From Curtobacterium sp. VKM Ac-1393 (lineage in GTDB: Bacteria > Actinomycetota > Actinomycetes > Actinomycetales > Microbacteriaceae), in assembly GCF_015350995.1 (NCBI RefSeq), contig NZ_JADKRW010000005.1, positions 62,001 through 126,000 of the forward strand: a stretch of DNA of 64,000 nucleotides, written 5' to 3'. Below are positions 42,222-51,828 of the stretch, piece after piece (the first letter of the stretch is position 1; each line of letters starts with the position of its first letter). Made by a program: the position numbers and the translations under genes. Below the pieces are notes generated by a model. That model was not told the DNA's origin, did no database searches, and saw only the letters and a program-made list of their open reading frames with translations.

Positions 42222-43220
42222 CTAGGCGCGATCAGCAGGGGTGGTGCCCGGTGCGGAGCCCTGGGCGACGAGTGCTGCATCGTCGCCATCGTGCTCCGAG
42301 AAGGTGTCGTCGGAGTCTACATCGGACTTCGGACGCGGCTCTCGACCGGGCAGGTACGGGCTCGGCTCCTTGCCGGTGTGCCGACGCGTCTGCACGATGA
42401 AGATGACGATCCCGAGCAGGATCGCGGCGAAGGACATCCAGACGTTGGTGCGGATGCCGGCGAAGGTCTCGCTGGTGTCCACGCGGATCGACTCGAGGAA
42501 CGAGCGGCCGACGCCGTACCAGATCAGGTACAGCGAGAGCACCTTGCCCCACTGCAGGGTGAACTTGCGGTCGAGCAGCAGGATCACGACGACGCCCAGG
42601 ACGTTCCAGATGATCTCGTACAGGAACGTCGGGTGGAACAGCGTGCCCTCGGGCAGCCCCTTCGGGAACGCCGCGTTGGTCGACTCGATCTGCAGCCCCC
42701 ACGGCAGGCTCGTCGGCATGCCGAAGAGCTCGTGGTTGAAGTAGTTGCCCAGTCGTCCGAACGCCTGGGCGAGCAGCACGCCGGGCACGACGGCGTCGAT
42801 GAAGGACGTGAACCGGAGACCGACCTGGCGGCACCCGATCCACGCGCCCACGGACCCGAGGATCAGGGCGCCGAAGATGGCGAGTCCGCCCTCCCAGATG
42901 TACAGGAAGGACAGCGGGTCGATGCCGGGGCCGAAGTAGTCGGACACGTGGGTGAACACGTGGAAGAGCCGACCGCCGATGATGCCCGCGGGCACCGCCC
43001 AGATCGCGATGTCGATGATGATCCACCGCTCGACGCCACGCGCGTTGAGGCGACGGTTCGCGAGCAGCACCGCGGCGACGATCCCGAGCAGGATGCAGAT
43101 CGCGTAGGCGTGGATGCGGAAGTCGAGCGGCAGCGACCAGCCGAACGCGTCGCGCAGCCAGGCGGTCAGGTCGAAGTACTGCCAGGCGGTGCTCGGGCTC
43201 GGGATGCTCAGGAGGGGCAT
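42222..43220 (-). CDS. lgt: Prolipoprotein diacylglyceryl transferase
   Basis: Transfers diacylglycerol from phosphatidylglycerol to the lipobox cysteine of prolipoproteins in the membrane. The 332-residue protein has about seven membrane segments with the family signatures HAYAICILLG near 37, GGRLFHVFTHVSDY near 82, GGLAIFGALILG near 110 and the Lgt signature QAFGRLGNYFNHELFG (about 148-163) containing the catalytic arginine and asparagines. A 45-residue charged cytoplasmic tail follows the last helix. A TACAGT sequence about 50 nt upstream (43273-43278) is a possible -10, so it may be transcribed apart from trpA. Confidence 0.97.
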   Translation of the reverse strand: MPLLSIPSPSTAWQYFDLTAWLRDAFGWSLPLDFRIHAYAICILLGIVAAVLLANRRLNARGVERWIIIDIAIWAVPAGIIGGRLFHVFTHVSDYFGPGIDPLSFLYIWEGGLAIFGALILGSVGAWIGCRQVGLRFTSFIDAVVPGVLLAQAFGRLGNYFNHELFGMPTSLPWGLQIESTNAAFPKGLPEGTLFHPTFLYEIIWNVLGVVVILLLDRKFTLQWGKVLSLYLIWYGVGRSFLESIRVDTSETFAGIRTNVWMSFAAILLGIVIFIVQTRRHTGKEPSPYLPGREPRPKSDVDSDDTFSEHDGDDAALVAQGSAPGTTPADRA

Positions 43221-43290
43221 GGAGGAACGATCGCCTTTCGGAACTGACTGGGCGCGGTGTCGACGTGTCGTCGGCCCCGCTCACTGTAGC

Positions 43291-43307
43291 GCGGGTCGAG
43301 GACCCGC
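43291..43307 (-). terminator. Hairpin after trpA
   Basis: A 7-bp perfect stem (43291-43297 with 43301-43307) and 3-nt loop, 11 nt after the trpA stop codon; a plausible end of the trp transcript. Confidence 0.45.
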
Positions 43308-43318
43308 CAGGAACTGGA

Positions 43319-44113
43319 CTAGGAGCGGTGAGCGCCGGTGGTGAGGTCCGCCGCGCGGTCGGCGACGCCCTGCACCCCGAGGTCGGCAAGTGCCCGGACG
43401 AACGCGGAACCGACGATCGCGCCGTCCGCGTACTCCAGGACCTCGGCGACCTGCTCGGCCGTCGAGATGCCGAGGCCCACGCACGTGCGCTCCACACCGG
43501 CGTCGCGGAGTCGGGACACGACCGTTCGTGCCGCCACGTCGACGCCGATCCGAGCTCCGGTGACACCCATCGTCGAGACGGCGTAGACGAACCCGCGGCT
43601 GGCATCCACCGCCTGACGCATGCGGGTGTCAGACGACGACGGCGCGGCGAGGAAGACACGGTCGAGCCCGGTGCGCTCCGACGACGTCATCCACTCGGCG
43701 GCCTCGTCCGGGATCAGGTCCGGGGTGATGAGCCCAGCGGCACCGGCGGCGACGAGGTCGTCCGCGAACCGGTCGACGCCGTAGCGGAGCACCGGGTTCC
43801 AGTACGTCATGACGAGCACGGGGACGTCCGCACGCTCGGTGATCTGCTGCACGGCGTCGAACACCTGCGCGACCCGGAAGCCGTTCGCCAGGCTCTCCTC
43901 CGCCGCGCGCTGGATGACCGGACCGTCCATGACGGGGTCGGAGTAGGGCAGGCCGAACTCGATGACGTCCACACCGTTCTCGGCGAGGGCGACCGCGGCG
44001 TCGACGCTGGTCTGCAGGTCGGGGTACCCGGCGGGCAGGTAGCCGACGACGGCCCCGGCACGCTCGGCGTTGGCGGTGTCGATCGTCGTGGCGACGGTCT
44101 GGTTCGTGGTCAC
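43319..44113 (-). CDS. trpA: Tryptophan synthase, alpha chain
   Basis: Cleaves indole-3-glycerol phosphate to indole, channelled to TrpB. The 264-residue TIM-barrel protein has the catalytic Glu in [20 protein letters not shown] (Glu near 51, Asp near 58), [13 protein letters not shown] near 100 and GVTGARI near 180, plus VGSAFVRAL at the phosphate site. Length is typical. The GTG start overlaps the trpB stop as GTGA, giving stoichiometric synthesis of the two subunits. Confidence 0.98.
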   Translation of the reverse strand: MTTNQTVATTIDTANAERAGAVVGYLPAGYPDLQTSVDAAVALAENGVDVIEFGLPYSDPVMDGPVIQRAAEESLANGFRVAQVFDAVQQITERADVPVLVMTYWNPVLRYGVDRFADDLVAAGAAGLITPDLIPDEAAEWMTSSERTGLDRVFLAAPSSSDTRMRQAVDASRGFVYAVSTMGVTGARIGVDVAARTVVSRLRDAGVERTCVGLGISTAEQVAEVLEYADGAIVGSAFVRALADLGVQGVADRAADLTTGAHRS

Positions 44114-45324
44114 AGCTGCACCGCGTTCTCGTCGAGGATGCCGAAGTACCGACTGGCGGATGCCACGTCCTTGTCGCCTCGGCCGGACAGGTTGACGAGC
44201 ACGACGCCCTCGGGCCCGAGTTCCTTGCCGAGCTTCATCGCGCCGGCCAGGGCGTGCGACGACTCGATCGCCGGGATGATGCCCTCGGTCTGGCTGAGGA
44301 GACGGAACGCCTCCATCGCCTCGGTGTCGGTGATCGGCGCGTACTTCGCGCGGCCGATCGATGCCAGGTAGGCGTGCTCCGGCCCGACGCTCGGGTAGTC
44401 GAGCCCGGCGGAGATGCTGTGGCTCTCGATGGTCTGGCCGTCCTCGTCCTGCATCAGGTACGACTTCGCGCCCTGCAGGACGCCCTCGCGCCCGAGCGTG
44501 ATGCTCGCGGCGTGACGACCGGTCTCGACACCGTCACCGCCGGCCTCGAAGCCGTGCAGCGCGACGGACTCGTCGTCGAGGAACGCCTCGAAGATGCCCA
44601 TCGCGTTCGACCCGCCACCGACGCACGCGGCGACGGCGTCCGGCAGGCGTCCGACGCGGTCGAGGACCTGCTGACGCGCCTCTTCGCCGATCACCTTGTG
44701 GAACTCGCGCACCATCTCGGGGAACGGGTGCGGGCCGGCGACGGTGCCGAGCAGGTAGTGCGTCGAGTCGACGTTCGCCACCCAGTCGCGCAGGGCGTCG
44801 TTGATGGCGTCCTTCAGGGTGCGGGAACCGGTCTCGACCGGGATCACCTCGGCGCCAAGCAACCGCATGCGGGCGACGTTGAGCGCCTGACGCTCGGTGT
44901 CCACTGCCCCCATGTACACGACGCAGTCCATGCCGAACAGTGCGGCGGCGGTCGCGGTCGCGACGCCGTGCTGACCCGCGCCGGTCTCCGCGATCAGGCG
45001 GGTCTTGCCGAGACGCCGCGCCACGAGGGCCTGGCCGAGCACGTTGTTGATCTTGTGGGACCCGGTGTGGTTGAGGTCCTCGCGCTTCAGGATCACCCGG
45101 GCGCCACCGGCGTGCTTCGCGAACCGCGGCACCTCGGTGATGATCGACGGACGCCCGGTGTAGTCGCGCTGCAGCTCGTCGAGCTCGGCGCGGAACGCCG
45201 GGTCCGCCCAGGCCGTGCGGAAGGCTGCCTCGAGCTCGTCGAGGGCGAGGACGAGCGACTCGGGGACGAAGCGTCCGCCGAAGTCACCGAAGTACGGGCC
45301 GTGCAGGTCGCGGAGTGAGGTCAC
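44110..45324 (-). CDS. trpB: Tryptophan synthase, beta chain
   Basis: PLP enzyme that joins indole and serine into tryptophan. The 404-residue protein begins with [20 protein letters not shown] and contains the PLP lysine in [14 protein letters not shown] near 90, [14 protein letters not shown] near 112 and the phosphate loop [10 protein letters not shown] near 235. The GTG at 45324 is chosen because homology starts within a few residues and GGGAAG lies upstream. It follows trpC after 64 nt and overlaps trpA. Length matches classical TrpB1. Confidence 0.98.
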   Translation of the reverse strand: MTSLRDLHGPYFGDFGGRFVPESLVLALDELEAAFRTAWADPAFRAELDELQRDYTGRPSIITEVPRFAKHAGGARVILKREDLNHTGSHKINNVLGQALVARRLGKTRLIAETGAGQHGVATATAAALFGMDCVVYMGAVDTERQALNVARMRLLGAEVIPVETGSRTLKDAINDALRDWVANVDSTHYLLGTVAGPHPFPEMVREFHKVIGEEARQQVLDRVGRLPDAVAACVGGGSNAMGIFEAFLDDESVALHGFEAGGDGVETGRHAASITLGREGVLQGAKSYLMQDEDGQTIESHSISAGLDYPSVGPEHAYLASIGRAKYAPITDTEAMEAFRLLSQTEGIIPAIESSHALAGAMKLGKELGPEGVVLVNLSGRGDKDVASASRYFGILDENAVQL

Positions 45325-45388
45325 GATGGGTCTTCCCGGGACGAGTCCGACGCGACCGGCGGTGCCGGCGGTCGGACGGGTGGAGCGT

Positions 45389-46183
45389 TCAGCCGCGGTC
45401 GGCGGCCTCGATGAACGACGCGAGGGTGGTGGCGGGGTCGGTCCCGGTGACCAGGGCCTCCCCGACCAGGACGACGTCGGCACCCGCAGCGCGGTAGTGG
45501 GCGACGTCGGCAGGACCGGCGACGGCGGACTCGGCGACGCGCACGACCCCGTCGGGGATGCGGTCGGCGAGGGAGCCGAACAGGTCGCGGTCGAGCGAGA
45601 AGTCGGTGAGGTCGCGGGCGTTGACCCCGAGGATGCGCGCGCCGGCGTCGAGGCCACGAGCGACCTCGTCGGCGGAGTGCGCCTCGACCAGCACGCGCAT
45701 GCCGAGTTCTTCGGCCAGCGTGTGGAGCTCGACGAGCTGCTGCTGTCCGAGCGCGGCCACGATGAGCAGCACGACGTCCGCACCGGCGGCGCGGGCCTCG
45801 ACCACCTGGTACGGATCGGCGATGAAGTCCTTGCGGAGCACCGGGACACCGACGCGCGCCTTGACGGCTTCGAGGTCGGCGAGGCTGCCGAGGAACTTGC
45901 GCCCCTCGGTCAGGACGCTGATGGTCGATGCGCCGCCGCGTTCGTAGTCGGCGGCCAGTGCGGCCGGGTCCTCGATGGAGGCCATCGAGCCACGGGACGG
46001 GCTGGCGCGCTTGACCTCGGCGAGGATCTTCACGCGGTCGCCGGGGGCGAGGAAGGTGAGGGCGTCGAGTGGCGACGCCACCCGGTCGAGGTCGCGTTCG
46101 ACGTCCGCGTACGGGCGGTCGACACGACGGGCGGCGGCGTCCTCGAGCGCGCCCGCGACGAGGGTCTCGAGCACGTTCGGCAT
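45389..46183 (-). CDS. trpC: Indole-3-glycerol phosphate synthase
   Basis: Ring closure step of tryptophan synthesis. The 264-residue monofunctional TIM-barrel protein has [13 protein letters not shown] near 53 with the catalytic lysine, [15 protein letters not shown] near 110, [12 protein letters not shown] near 135, [11 protein letters not shown] near 183 and [10 protein letters not shown] near 215. No TrpF domain is fused. The ATG is 7 nt after the preceding small membrane-protein stop, so it is in the same transcript. Confidence 0.97.
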   Translation of the reverse strand: MPNVLETLVAGALEDAAARRVDRPYADVERDLDRVASPLDALTFLAPGDRVKILAEVKRASPSRGSMASIEDPAALAADYERGGASTISVLTEGRKFLGSLADLEAVKARVGVPVLRKDFIADPYQVVEARAAGADVVLLIVAALGQQQLVELHTLAEELGMRVLVEAHSADEVARGLDAGARILGVNARDLTDFSLDRDLFGSLADRIPDGVVRVAESAVAGPADVAHYRAAGADVVLVGEALVTGTDPATTLASFIEAADRG

Positions 46184-46190
46184 GCGAGCC

Positions 46191-46430
46191 CTACTCGGCG
46201 TGGTGCTTGGCGACGTACTTCGGACCGTTGACGCCGTAGCCCGCCTTCGCCATGACCGCACCGACGATCAGGCCGATGACGACGACCGCAGCGGAGGCCC
46301 AGACGCCCCAGGGCTGGTCGAACCAGAAGAACAGCGTGCCTGCGGCGAATCCGATCAACATGATCACGACGGCGGTCCAGGCGGCCGGCGAGTGGCCTTC
46401 GCCGAGATCTGCGGGCTCAGTGTTGCTCAC
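46191..46430 (-). CDS. Small HGxxPAAW-motif membrane protein
   Basis: A 79-residue protein of unknown function found in the tryptophan operons of many Actinobacteria. The N-terminus contains GHSPAAWTA (the HGxxPAAW-type motif, about 12-20) and two hydrophobic helices follow (about 19-35 and 43-63) with WFDQPWGVW between; the tail is basic with two histidines. It is probably an inner-membrane protein. The GTG start has AGGAGC upstream and overlaps the preceding gene as GTGA. Its conserved place next to trpC is the only hint to function. Confidence 0.85.
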   Translation of the reverse strand: MSNTEPADLGEGHSPAAWTAVVIMLIGFAAGTLFFWFDQPWGVWASAAVVVIGLIVGAVMAKAGYGVNGPKYVAKHHAE

Positions 46431-47092
46431 GGTGCTCCTCGTTCTGCTCCGGCGTCGTCGGTCGACCGACGCCCATCCGATCCTACCGTGCCGACGGTCG
46501 GGTCGACCCCAGCGCTGAGGTCGTCCCAGTCGACGACGGCGTCGCGCACGACCGGGGCCTTCGCGCGGGCGTCGGCTGCCGCGCCGGCCGTGGCCGCGCC
46601 GTACTTCCGGCTCGGACCGGGCCACGAGCGCTGCACCACGATGACGACGACGCCGAGCAGCACGGCGAGCACGCCGCCGGCGATCCCGACGGCCGGCCAG
46701 AGCGACACGTCGACGCCCGAGACGACGCGGCGCACCGCGGTGACGTCACTGACACCGGCGACGGCGCCGATCGCGCCCCGGGCCGCGGCGACCGGGTCGC
46801 GGAGCGCGGTGATGCCGCTGACGACGACGCCGAGTCCGAGCAGGATCTCGACGCACGCGAGCACGATGCGGAGCACCCTGCCGGCGATCGTCATCGCGAG
46901 GAACAACGCCAGGCTCGCGATCGCCAGGGCGGTGTACTGCGGCACGACCGCTGCGCCGTCGGCGTCGACCGTCGAGGTGACCGCGGCACCGGCGTGCAGG
47001 TCCACGGTGAACCACGTCTGGGTCCACGCGAGCATGATGACGCCGGCCACCAGCAGCCCGGCGACGACGATGATCGGGCGCGAGCGCTTCAC
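46427..47092 (-). CDS. Trp-operon-associated membrane protein
   Basis: Matches the Trp-biosynthesis-associated membrane protein family (TIGR02234-like) of Actinobacteria by position, size and topology; function unknown. The 221-residue protein has four predicted membrane segments (about 6-24, 51-70, 76-97 and 132-152), a WTQTWF stretch after helix 1, and a charged cytoplasmic tail. Both ends overlap neighbours as GTGA (with trpE before it and the HGxxPAAW gene after it), so it is translated as part of the trp block. A role in tryptophan or indole transport is speculation. Confidence 0.85.
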   Translation of the reverse strand: MKRSRPIIVVAGLLVAGVIMLAWTQTWFTVDLHAGAAVTSTVDADGAAVVPQYTALAIASLALFLAMTIAGRVLRIVLACVEILLGLGVVVSGITALRDPVAAARGAIGAVAGVSDVTAVRRVVSGVDVSLWPAVGIAGGVLAVLLGVVVIVVQRSWPGPSRKYGAATAGAAADARAKAPVVRDAVVDWDDLSAGVDPTVGTVGSDGRRSTDDAGAERGAP

Positions 47093-48633
47093 GAGCGGAC
47101 CTCGCGCATCCGGTTGGCCGTGGCCACGGCGCGCAACGGTGCCGCCGCCTTGTTGATCGTCTCCTCGTGCTCGGTCGCTGGGTCGGAGTCGGCCACGAGC
47201 CCGGCACCGGCCTGCACGCGTGCCACGCCGTCCTTGATCAGGGCGGTGCGGATGGCGATCGCGATGTCCGCGTCGCCGGCGAAGTCGAAGTAGCCGACGA
47301 CGCCCGCGTAGGCGCCGCGCTTGGCCGGTTCGAGCTGATCGATGATCTCGAGAGCGCGGGGCTTCGGCGCACCGGACAGCGTGCCCGCCGGGAACGTCGC
47401 GCGGAACACGTCGATGGCGGACATCCCCGGGCGCACGGCTCCCTCGACGCTCGACACCAGGTGCATGATGTGGCTGAACCGCTCCACCGTCATGAACTCG
47501 GTGACCGCGACGGACCCCGGCTCGCAGACCTTCTGCAGGTCGTTGCGGGCCAGGTCGACGAGCATCAGGTGCTCGGCGCGTTCCTTCGGGTCGTCGAGCA
47601 GGTCCTCACCGAAGCGGACGTCCTCTTCCGGCGTCGCGCCGCGCGGGCGGGACCCGGCGATCGGGTGCGTGATGGCGCGGCCGGACTGCACCTTCACCAG
47701 GGCCTCCGGCGAGGCACCGACGATCCAGTACCGCTCGTCGGCGGTGTCGGCCAGGGCCAGGAAGTACATGTAGGGGCTCGGGTTGAGCGTCCGCAGCACG
47801 CGGTAGACGTCGAGCGGGTCGGCCGTCACCTCGTGGTCGAACCGCTGCGAGACCACGACCTGGAACACGTCGCCGTCGCGGATGAACTCCTTCGAGCGCT
47901 CGACCGCTGCCATGTACTCGTCCGGTGTGGAGCGGTGCGTCGGGGTCGGCTCGGCGATCTCGAACGCCTCGGCGACGGTCGCGACGCTCGGCTGGACGAG
48001 GTCGGCCTGCAGGCGGTCCAAGCGGAGCTGCGCGTCGGACCAGAGGGCCTCGGCGTCGTCGGTGCCGTCGTTCAGCACACTCGCCACGAGCAGCACGAGC
48101 CCGGTGCGGTGGTCGAGCGCGACGAGTTCGGACACGAACGACAGCGCCTGTCCGGGCACGTCGAAGTCGGCCGGGGGCACGTTCGGCAGGTGCTCGAGCT
48201 GGCGCACGGCCTCCCACCCGATGAACCCGACGGTCCCGCCGACGAGCGGGGGCGAGCCGGGCACCCGCGGGGTCGCCCAACGGTCGTGCAACCGGGCGAG
48301 CACCTCGAGCGGTTCGCCGTCGAGGGAGCCGACGGCGCGCTCGGCGTCGATCCCGGTGTCGATCCAGGCGGCGCGGTCGCCCTCCTGCGTCAGGACCCCG
48401 AAGCTGCGCACGCCGACGAACGACCAGCGCGACCAGAGGCCGCCCTGGCCCGCGGACTCGAGCAGGAACGACCCGGGCCGGCCGTCCGCGAGCTTCCGGT
48501 AGACGCCCACCGGCGTCTCGCTGTCGGCGTAGAGCGCGCGCACCACCGGGACGACGCGGTGGTCGCCCAGCAGGGCGTCGAACTCCGGACGGGAGGTCGT
48601 GTGCGGGGTCTCTGAGATCGTCGCGGTGGTCAT
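47089..48633 (-). CDS. trpE: Anthranilate synthase component I
   Basis: Converts chorismate to anthranilate with ammonia from TrpG. The 514-residue protein has an N-terminal tryptophan-binding region ([18 protein letters not shown] near 50, part of the allosteric site) and the chorismate-binding domain ([11 protein letters not shown] near 255; NPSPYMYFL near 290; [16 protein letters not shown] near 335; [10 protein letters not shown] near 370; [18 protein letters not shown] near 430; [17 protein letters not shown]). TrpG and trpD are not in this window. The ATG overlaps the hisI stop as ATGA, joining his and trp genes. No leader peptide with tandem Trp codons precedes it, so attenuation at this gene is unlikely. 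Confidence 0.97.
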   Translation of the reverse strand: MTTATISETPHTTSRPEFDALLGDHRVVPVVRALYADSETPVGVYRKLADGRPGSFLLESAGQGGLWSRWSFVGVRSFGVLTQEGDRAAWIDTGIDAERAVGSLDGEPLEVLARLHDRWATPRVPGSPPLVGGTVGFIGWEAVRQLEHLPNVPPADFDVPGQALSFVSELVALDHRTGLVLLVASVLNDGTDDAEALWSDAQLRLDRLQADLVQPSVATVAEAFEIAEPTPTHRSTPDEYMAAVERSKEFIRDGDVFQVVVSQRFDHEVTADPLDVYRVLRTLNPSPYMYFLALADTADERYWIVGASPEALVKVQSGRAITHPIAGSRPRGATPEEDVRFGEDLLDDPKERAEHLMLVDLARNDLQKVCEPGSVAVTEFMTVERFSHIMHLVSSVEGAVRPGMSAIDVFRATFPAGTLSGAPKPRALEIIDQLEPAKRGAYAGVVGYFDFAGDADIAIAIRTALIKDGVARVQAGAGLVADSDPATEHEETINKAAAPLRAVATANRMREVRS

Positions 48634-49028
48634 CGGGTCGCCTCCACTGCCGTGTCCGCCGGGGCAGACATGGTCACGGGCGCGAGCGGGTCGACGTCGA
48701 AGCAGCGGTGCGCACCGGTGTGGCACGCGGCCCCGACCTGCTGCACGGTGACGAGCAGCGTGTCGGCGTCGCAGTCGAACGCCGCGTCACGCACGTACTG
48801 CGCGTGCCCCGAGGTGTCACCCTTCCGCCAGTACTCGCTCCGCGACCGCGACCAGAAGGTCACGCGCCCCTCGGTGAGGGTGCGGCGGAGCGCTTCCCGG
48901 TCCATGTACCCGAGCATGAGGACGTCCTTCGACGACTCCTCTTGCACGATGGCGGGGAGCAGCCCGTCCGCACCGAAACGTGCGCGGTCGAGGACCGCCT
49001 CGGTGTCGGTGCTGGTGCTGTAGGTCAT
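48630..49028 (-). CDS. hisI: Phosphoribosyl-AMP cyclohydrolase
   Basis: Third step of histidine synthesis: opens the adenine ring of phosphoribosyl-AMP. The 132-residue monofunctional protein has [16 protein letters not shown] near 36, [19 protein letters not shown] near 57 and the metal-binding [14 protein letters not shown] pair of motifs near 85-110. The ATG has AGGAG with 4 nt spacing. It is separate from HisE, which is encoded upstream with rpe. Its stop overlaps trpE. Confidence 0.97.
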   Translation of the reverse strand: MTYSTSTDTEAVLDRARFGADGLLPAIVQEESSKDVLMLGYMDREALRRTLTEGRVTFWSRSRSEYWRKGDTSGHAQYVRDAAFDCDADTLLVTVQQVGAACHTGAHRCFDVDPLAPVTMSAPADTAVEATR

Positions 49029-49044
49029 GAGACTCCTAGCCTAC

Positions 49045-49080
49045 GGCGGCGGATCAGCGGACGGCGGCGGTTCAGCGGAC
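49045..49080. repeat. 18-bp tandem duplication across hisF stop
   Basis: Two adjacent 18-bp copies (49045-49062 and 49063-49080) that differ at one base. The copy nearer hisF contains the hisF stop codon (49072-49074); the other carries a second TCA in the equivalent place. Confidence 0.8.
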
Positions 49081-49857
49081 GGCGTGGCCGGTCGCGCGCA
49101 GCGCGGCCTTGACGTCGCCCACCGTCATCTCGCCACGGTGGAAGACGGACGCCGCGAGGAGGGCATCCGCACCCGCGTCGACGGCCGGGGCAAAGTGGTC
49201 GACCCGACCCGCGCCTCCCGACGCGATGACCGGGACCCGCGCGACCGAGCGCACCGCAGCCACGAGTTCGAGGTCGAACCCGTTCTTCGTGCCGTCCGCG
49301 TCGATGGAGTTCACGAGCAGCTCCCCCGCGCCGCGCTCGACGGCGTCGCGCGCCCAGGTGACGGCGTCGATGTCGGTCTCGGTGCGGCCGCCGTGGGTGG
49401 TGACCACGAAGCCCGAGGCGGTGCGGTCGGAGCGCTTGACGTCGAGCGACAGGACAACGGCCTGCGCGCCGAAGCGGTCGGCGATCTCGCCGACCAGGTC
49501 GGGCCGGGCGATCGCGGCGCTGTTCACGCCGATCTTGTCCGCACCGCACTGCTGCAGCCGGGACACGTCGTCGACGGAGCGGACACCGCCGCCCACCGTG
49601 AGCGGGATGAACACCTGCTCGGCGGTGCGGGTGACCGTGTCGTACATCGTCGAACGGTTCTCGACCGTGGCGCCGACGTCGAGGAAGGTCAGCTCGTCGG
49701 CGCCCTGCTCGTAGTAGCGCGCAGCGAGCTCGACGGGGTCACCGGCGTCCTGCAGGTCGAGGAAGTTCACGCCCTTGACGACCCGGCCACCCTGGACGTC
49801 GAGGCACGGGATGACCCGGACGGCCACGCCGCCCGGCGCCGCGGCGGCCGCGGTCAC
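49072..49857 (-). CDS. hisF: Imidazole glycerol phosphate synthase, cyclase subunit
   Basis: With HisH, converts PRFAR and ammonia to imidazole glycerol phosphate and AICAR. The 261-residue TIM barrel has the catalytic Asp in [16 protein letters not shown] near residue 20, [15 protein letters not shown] near 58, [10 protein letters not shown] near 84, and the second catalytic Asp in [15 protein letters not shown], followed by [13 protein letters not shown]. The GTG start overlaps hisG as GTGA; the next GTG, 11 codons on, is also possible since homology starts there. HisH and HisA are not in the window. Confidence 0.97.
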   Translation of the reverse strand: MTAAAAAPGGVAVRVIPCLDVQGGRVVKGVNFLDLQDAGDPVELAARYYEQGADELTFLDVGATVENRSTMYDTVTRTAEQVFIPLTVGGGVRSVDDVSRLQQCGADKIGVNSAAIARPDLVGEIADRFGAQAVVLSLDVKRSDRTASGFVVTTHGGRTETDIDAVTWARDAVERGAGELLVNSIDADGTKNGFDLELVAAVRSVARVPVIASGGAGRVDHFAPAVDAGADALLAASVFHRGEMTVGDVKAALRATGHAVR

Positions 49858-50693
49858 AGCCGGGCCGCGTGGATCGGGCTGACGAGGATCGCGCGGGCAC
49901 CGAGGTCGTACAGCGCGTCCATGATGAGGTTGGCGTCGTCGCGCGGGATCATCACGCGCACCGCGGACCAGTCGCGGCCGTGCAGCGGCGAGACCGTCGG
50001 CGACTCGATGCCGGACGCGACCGCCGTCGCCTGCTCGAGCAGCGCGGTGGGGATGTCGTAGTCGAGCATGACGTAGCCCCGCGCGACGAGGACGCCCTGC
50101 AGACGACGGCGCAGGACGTCGATGCCCGGGATCGTCTCGTCGGTCGACACCAGCAGCGCGGTCGACTCGAGGATGACCGGACCGAAGATCTCGAGACCCG
50201 CCTGCCGCAGGGTGCTGCCCGTCGACACGACGTCGGCGACCGCGTCGGCGACCCCGAGGCGCACGGCGCTCTCGACGGCTCCGTCGAGCTTGACGAGTGT
50301 CGCGGTGACCCCGTGGCGGGCGAGGAAGTCCCCCACCAGACCCGGGTAGCTCGTGGCGACGCGGACCCCGTCGAGGTCCGGCAGCGTGCTGTACTTCCCC
50401 GGCGTGCCGGCGAACCGGAAGGTCGAGTCGGCGAAGCCGAGCGCGTCGACCTCGTGTGCCTCGGAGCCGGAGTCGAGCAGCAGGTCGCGGCCGGTGATGC
50501 CGACGTCGAGTGCGCCGGAGCCGACGTAGGTCGCGATGTCGCGCGGGCGGAGGAAGAAGAACTCGACGCCGTTGCGCTCGTCGAGCAGGTGCAGCGCCTT
50601 CGGATCGCGGCGGCCGGCGTACCCGGCCTCGCGCAGCATGTCGGACGCGGTCTCGGACAGGGAGCCCTTGTTGGGCACGGCGATGCGGAGCAT
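49854..50693 (-). CDS. hisG: ATP phosphoribosyltransferase, long form
   Basis: Committed, feedback-controlled step of histidine synthesis (ATP plus PRPP). The 279-residue protein has the catalytic core ([39 protein letters not shown]) and the PRPP-binding [15 protein letters not shown] near 158. A C-terminal ACT-like regulatory domain of about 70 residues (from about 205, including [26 protein letters not shown]) marks the long form, which works without HisZ and is inhibited by histidine. It lies 70 nt after hisE and overlaps hisF. Confidence 0.97.
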   Translation of the reverse strand: MLRIAVPNKGSLSETASDMLREAGYAGRRDPKALHLLDERNGVEFFFLRPRDIATYVGSGALDVGITGRDLLLDSGSEAHEVDALGFADSTFRFAGTPGKYSTLPDLDGVRVATSYPGLVGDFLARHGVTATLVKLDGAVESAVRLGVADAVADVVSTGSTLRQAGLEIFGPVILESTALLVSTDETIPGIDVLRRRLQGVLVARGYVMLDYDIPTALLEQATAVASGIESPTVSPLHGRDWSAVRVMIPRDDANLIMDALYDLGARAILVSPIHAARL

Positions 50694-50763
50694 CAGGGGG
50701 TCTGCTTTCTGGTCGGGAGCATGACGGATCGAGGTCGGTGCACGGGCGGCGCCCGGGCGCGTC

Positions 50764-51090
50764 CTACAGATGTCGCCAGATGTCCGCCGGGGACAGCCCC
50801 TTCGCGACCATGAGCACCTGCAGGTGGTACACGAGCTGCGAGATCTCCTCCGAGGTGCGCTCGTCGCCCTCGTACTCGGCCGCCATCCAGACCTCGGCCG
50901 CTTCTTCCACGATCTTCTTGCCGATCTGGTGCACGCCGGCGTCCAGTTCGGCGACGGTGCCGGAGCCCTCGGGGCGCGTGCGCGCCTTCTCGGTGAGCTC
51001 CTGGAACAGGTCGTCGAACGTCTTCACGCGGTCCAGGCTACCGGTCTCCGCTGACGACGCCGACGTACCGTCCGGACGGGGCGCGCTCAT
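50764..51090 (-). CDS. hisE: Phosphoribosyl-ATP pyrophosphatase
   Basis: Second step of histidine synthesis: removes pyrophosphate from phosphoribosyl-ATP. The conserved part runs from [15 protein letters not shown] to the end, with [18 protein letters not shown], the MazG-like metal-binding glutamates, and [19 protein letters not shown]. The ATG at 51090 overlaps the rpe stop as ATGA, the coupling pattern common here, and gives 108 residues. The alternative GTG at 51027 gives 87 residues, the usual family length, and removes a non-conserved 21-residue head; I cannot decide between them by sequence alone. Confidence 0.93.
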   Translation of the reverse strand: MSAPRPDGTSASSAETGSLDRVKTFDDLFQELTEKARTRPEGSGTVAELDAGVHQIGKKIVEEAAEVWMAAEYEGDERTSEEISQLVYHLQVLMVAKGLSPADIWRHL

Positions 51091-51746
51091 GCCCGCGCCC
51101 GCGCGGCCGCTTCGCGCAGGTCCGTGATCCGCGCGGCGGGCTCACCACCGAAGACCGCCGACCCGGCGACGAGGGTGTCGGCGCCGCTGCGCACGGCCTC
51201 GGGCGCGGTGTCCACCGAGATGCCGCCGTCGACCTCGAGCCACACGTCGAGCCCGGAGGCGTCGACCGCGGCACGGGCGTCGGCGAGCTTCGGCATCACG
51301 GACGGCATGAACGACTGCCCGCCGAACCCGGGCTCGACGGTCATGAGCAGGATCATGTCGTAGGCGTCGAGGTGGTGCAGCACCTGCGTGATCGGGGTGC
51401 CGGGCTTCACCGCGACGGCGGCACGGGCCCCGTTCGAGCGGATCGCGGCGGCCGTGGCCACGGGGTCGTTCGCGGCCTCGAAGTGGAACGTCACGCTGGA
51501 CGCCCCCGTCTCGGCGTACTTCGGCGCGTTGACGTCGACGTCGGTGACCATGAGGTGGACGTCGAGCGGCACCGGGGAGACCTGCTGCAGGCGCTCGACG
51601 ATGGGCAGGCCGAGCGTGAGGTTCGGCACGAAGTGGTTGTCCATCACGTCGACGTGCACCAGGTCGGCGGTCTCGATGCGGTGGAGTTCACGCTCGAGGT
51701 TCGCGAAGTCGGCGGACAGGATGCTCGGCGAGATGCGGATCGTCAC
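51087..51746 (-). CDS. rpe: Ribulose-phosphate 3-epimerase
   Basis: Interconverts ribulose-5-phosphate and xylulose-5-phosphate in the pentose phosphate pathway, which also feeds PRPP for histidine and tryptophan. The 219-residue TIM barrel has [16 protein letters not shown] at 5-20, the metal ligands in [16 protein letters not shown] near 33, DVHLMVTD near 67, [14 protein letters not shown] near 137 and EVDGGIS near 173. The start is GTG at 51746; TAGGCT ends 6 nt upstream, suggesting a leaderless transcript that begins the long rpe-his-trp run. Confidence 0.97.
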   Translation of the reverse strand: MTIRISPSILSADFANLERELHRIETADLVHVDVMDNHFVPNLTLGLPIVERLQQVSPVPLDVHLMVTDVDVNAPKYAETGASSVTFHFEAANDPVATAAAIRSNGARAAVAVKPGTPITQVLHHLDAYDMILLMTVEPGFGGQSFMPSVMPKLADARAAVDASGLDVWLEVDGGISVDTAPEAVRSGADTLVAGSAVFGGEPAARITDLREAAARARA

Positions 51747-51752
51747 CCGGCA

Positions 51753-51758
51753 AGCCTA
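51753..51758 (-). promoter_or_regulatory. Candidate -10 element of rpe
   Basis: Reads TAGGCT on the minus strand, 6 nt before the rpe GTG, and so would give a leaderless transcript heading the his-trp gene run. The 82-bp gap to tetR continues with a C-rich tract. Confidence 0.5.
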
Positions 51759-51775
51759 CCGGCGCGTGCGCGACA

Positions 51776-51822
51776 CCCCGCCGCCTCGCCGCCCCGCCGC
51801 CTCCCCGCCCCGCCGCCCCGCG
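51776..51822. repeat. Low-complexity CCGCC tract
   Basis: A 47-bp stretch made almost only of CCGCC and CCCCG units, with three T bases, in the gap between rpe and tetR. It encodes nothing; C-rich/G-rich strand asymmetry is marked. Confidence 0.7.
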
Positions 51823-51828
51823 ACGACC

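Noticed and set aside
37433..42400. A plus-strand open frame of about 1650 codons
   Set aside because: Antisense of gltB/gltD, which have all expected motifs; no recognisable domain in the shadow.
49205..49225. CGCGCCTCCCGACG in hisF as another copy of the GGGAGGC element
   Set aside because: It encodes ASGGAGR, a conserved HisF phosphate-binding motif, so base sequence is explained by protein conservation. The same applies to GGGAGGCC in metK near 58726.
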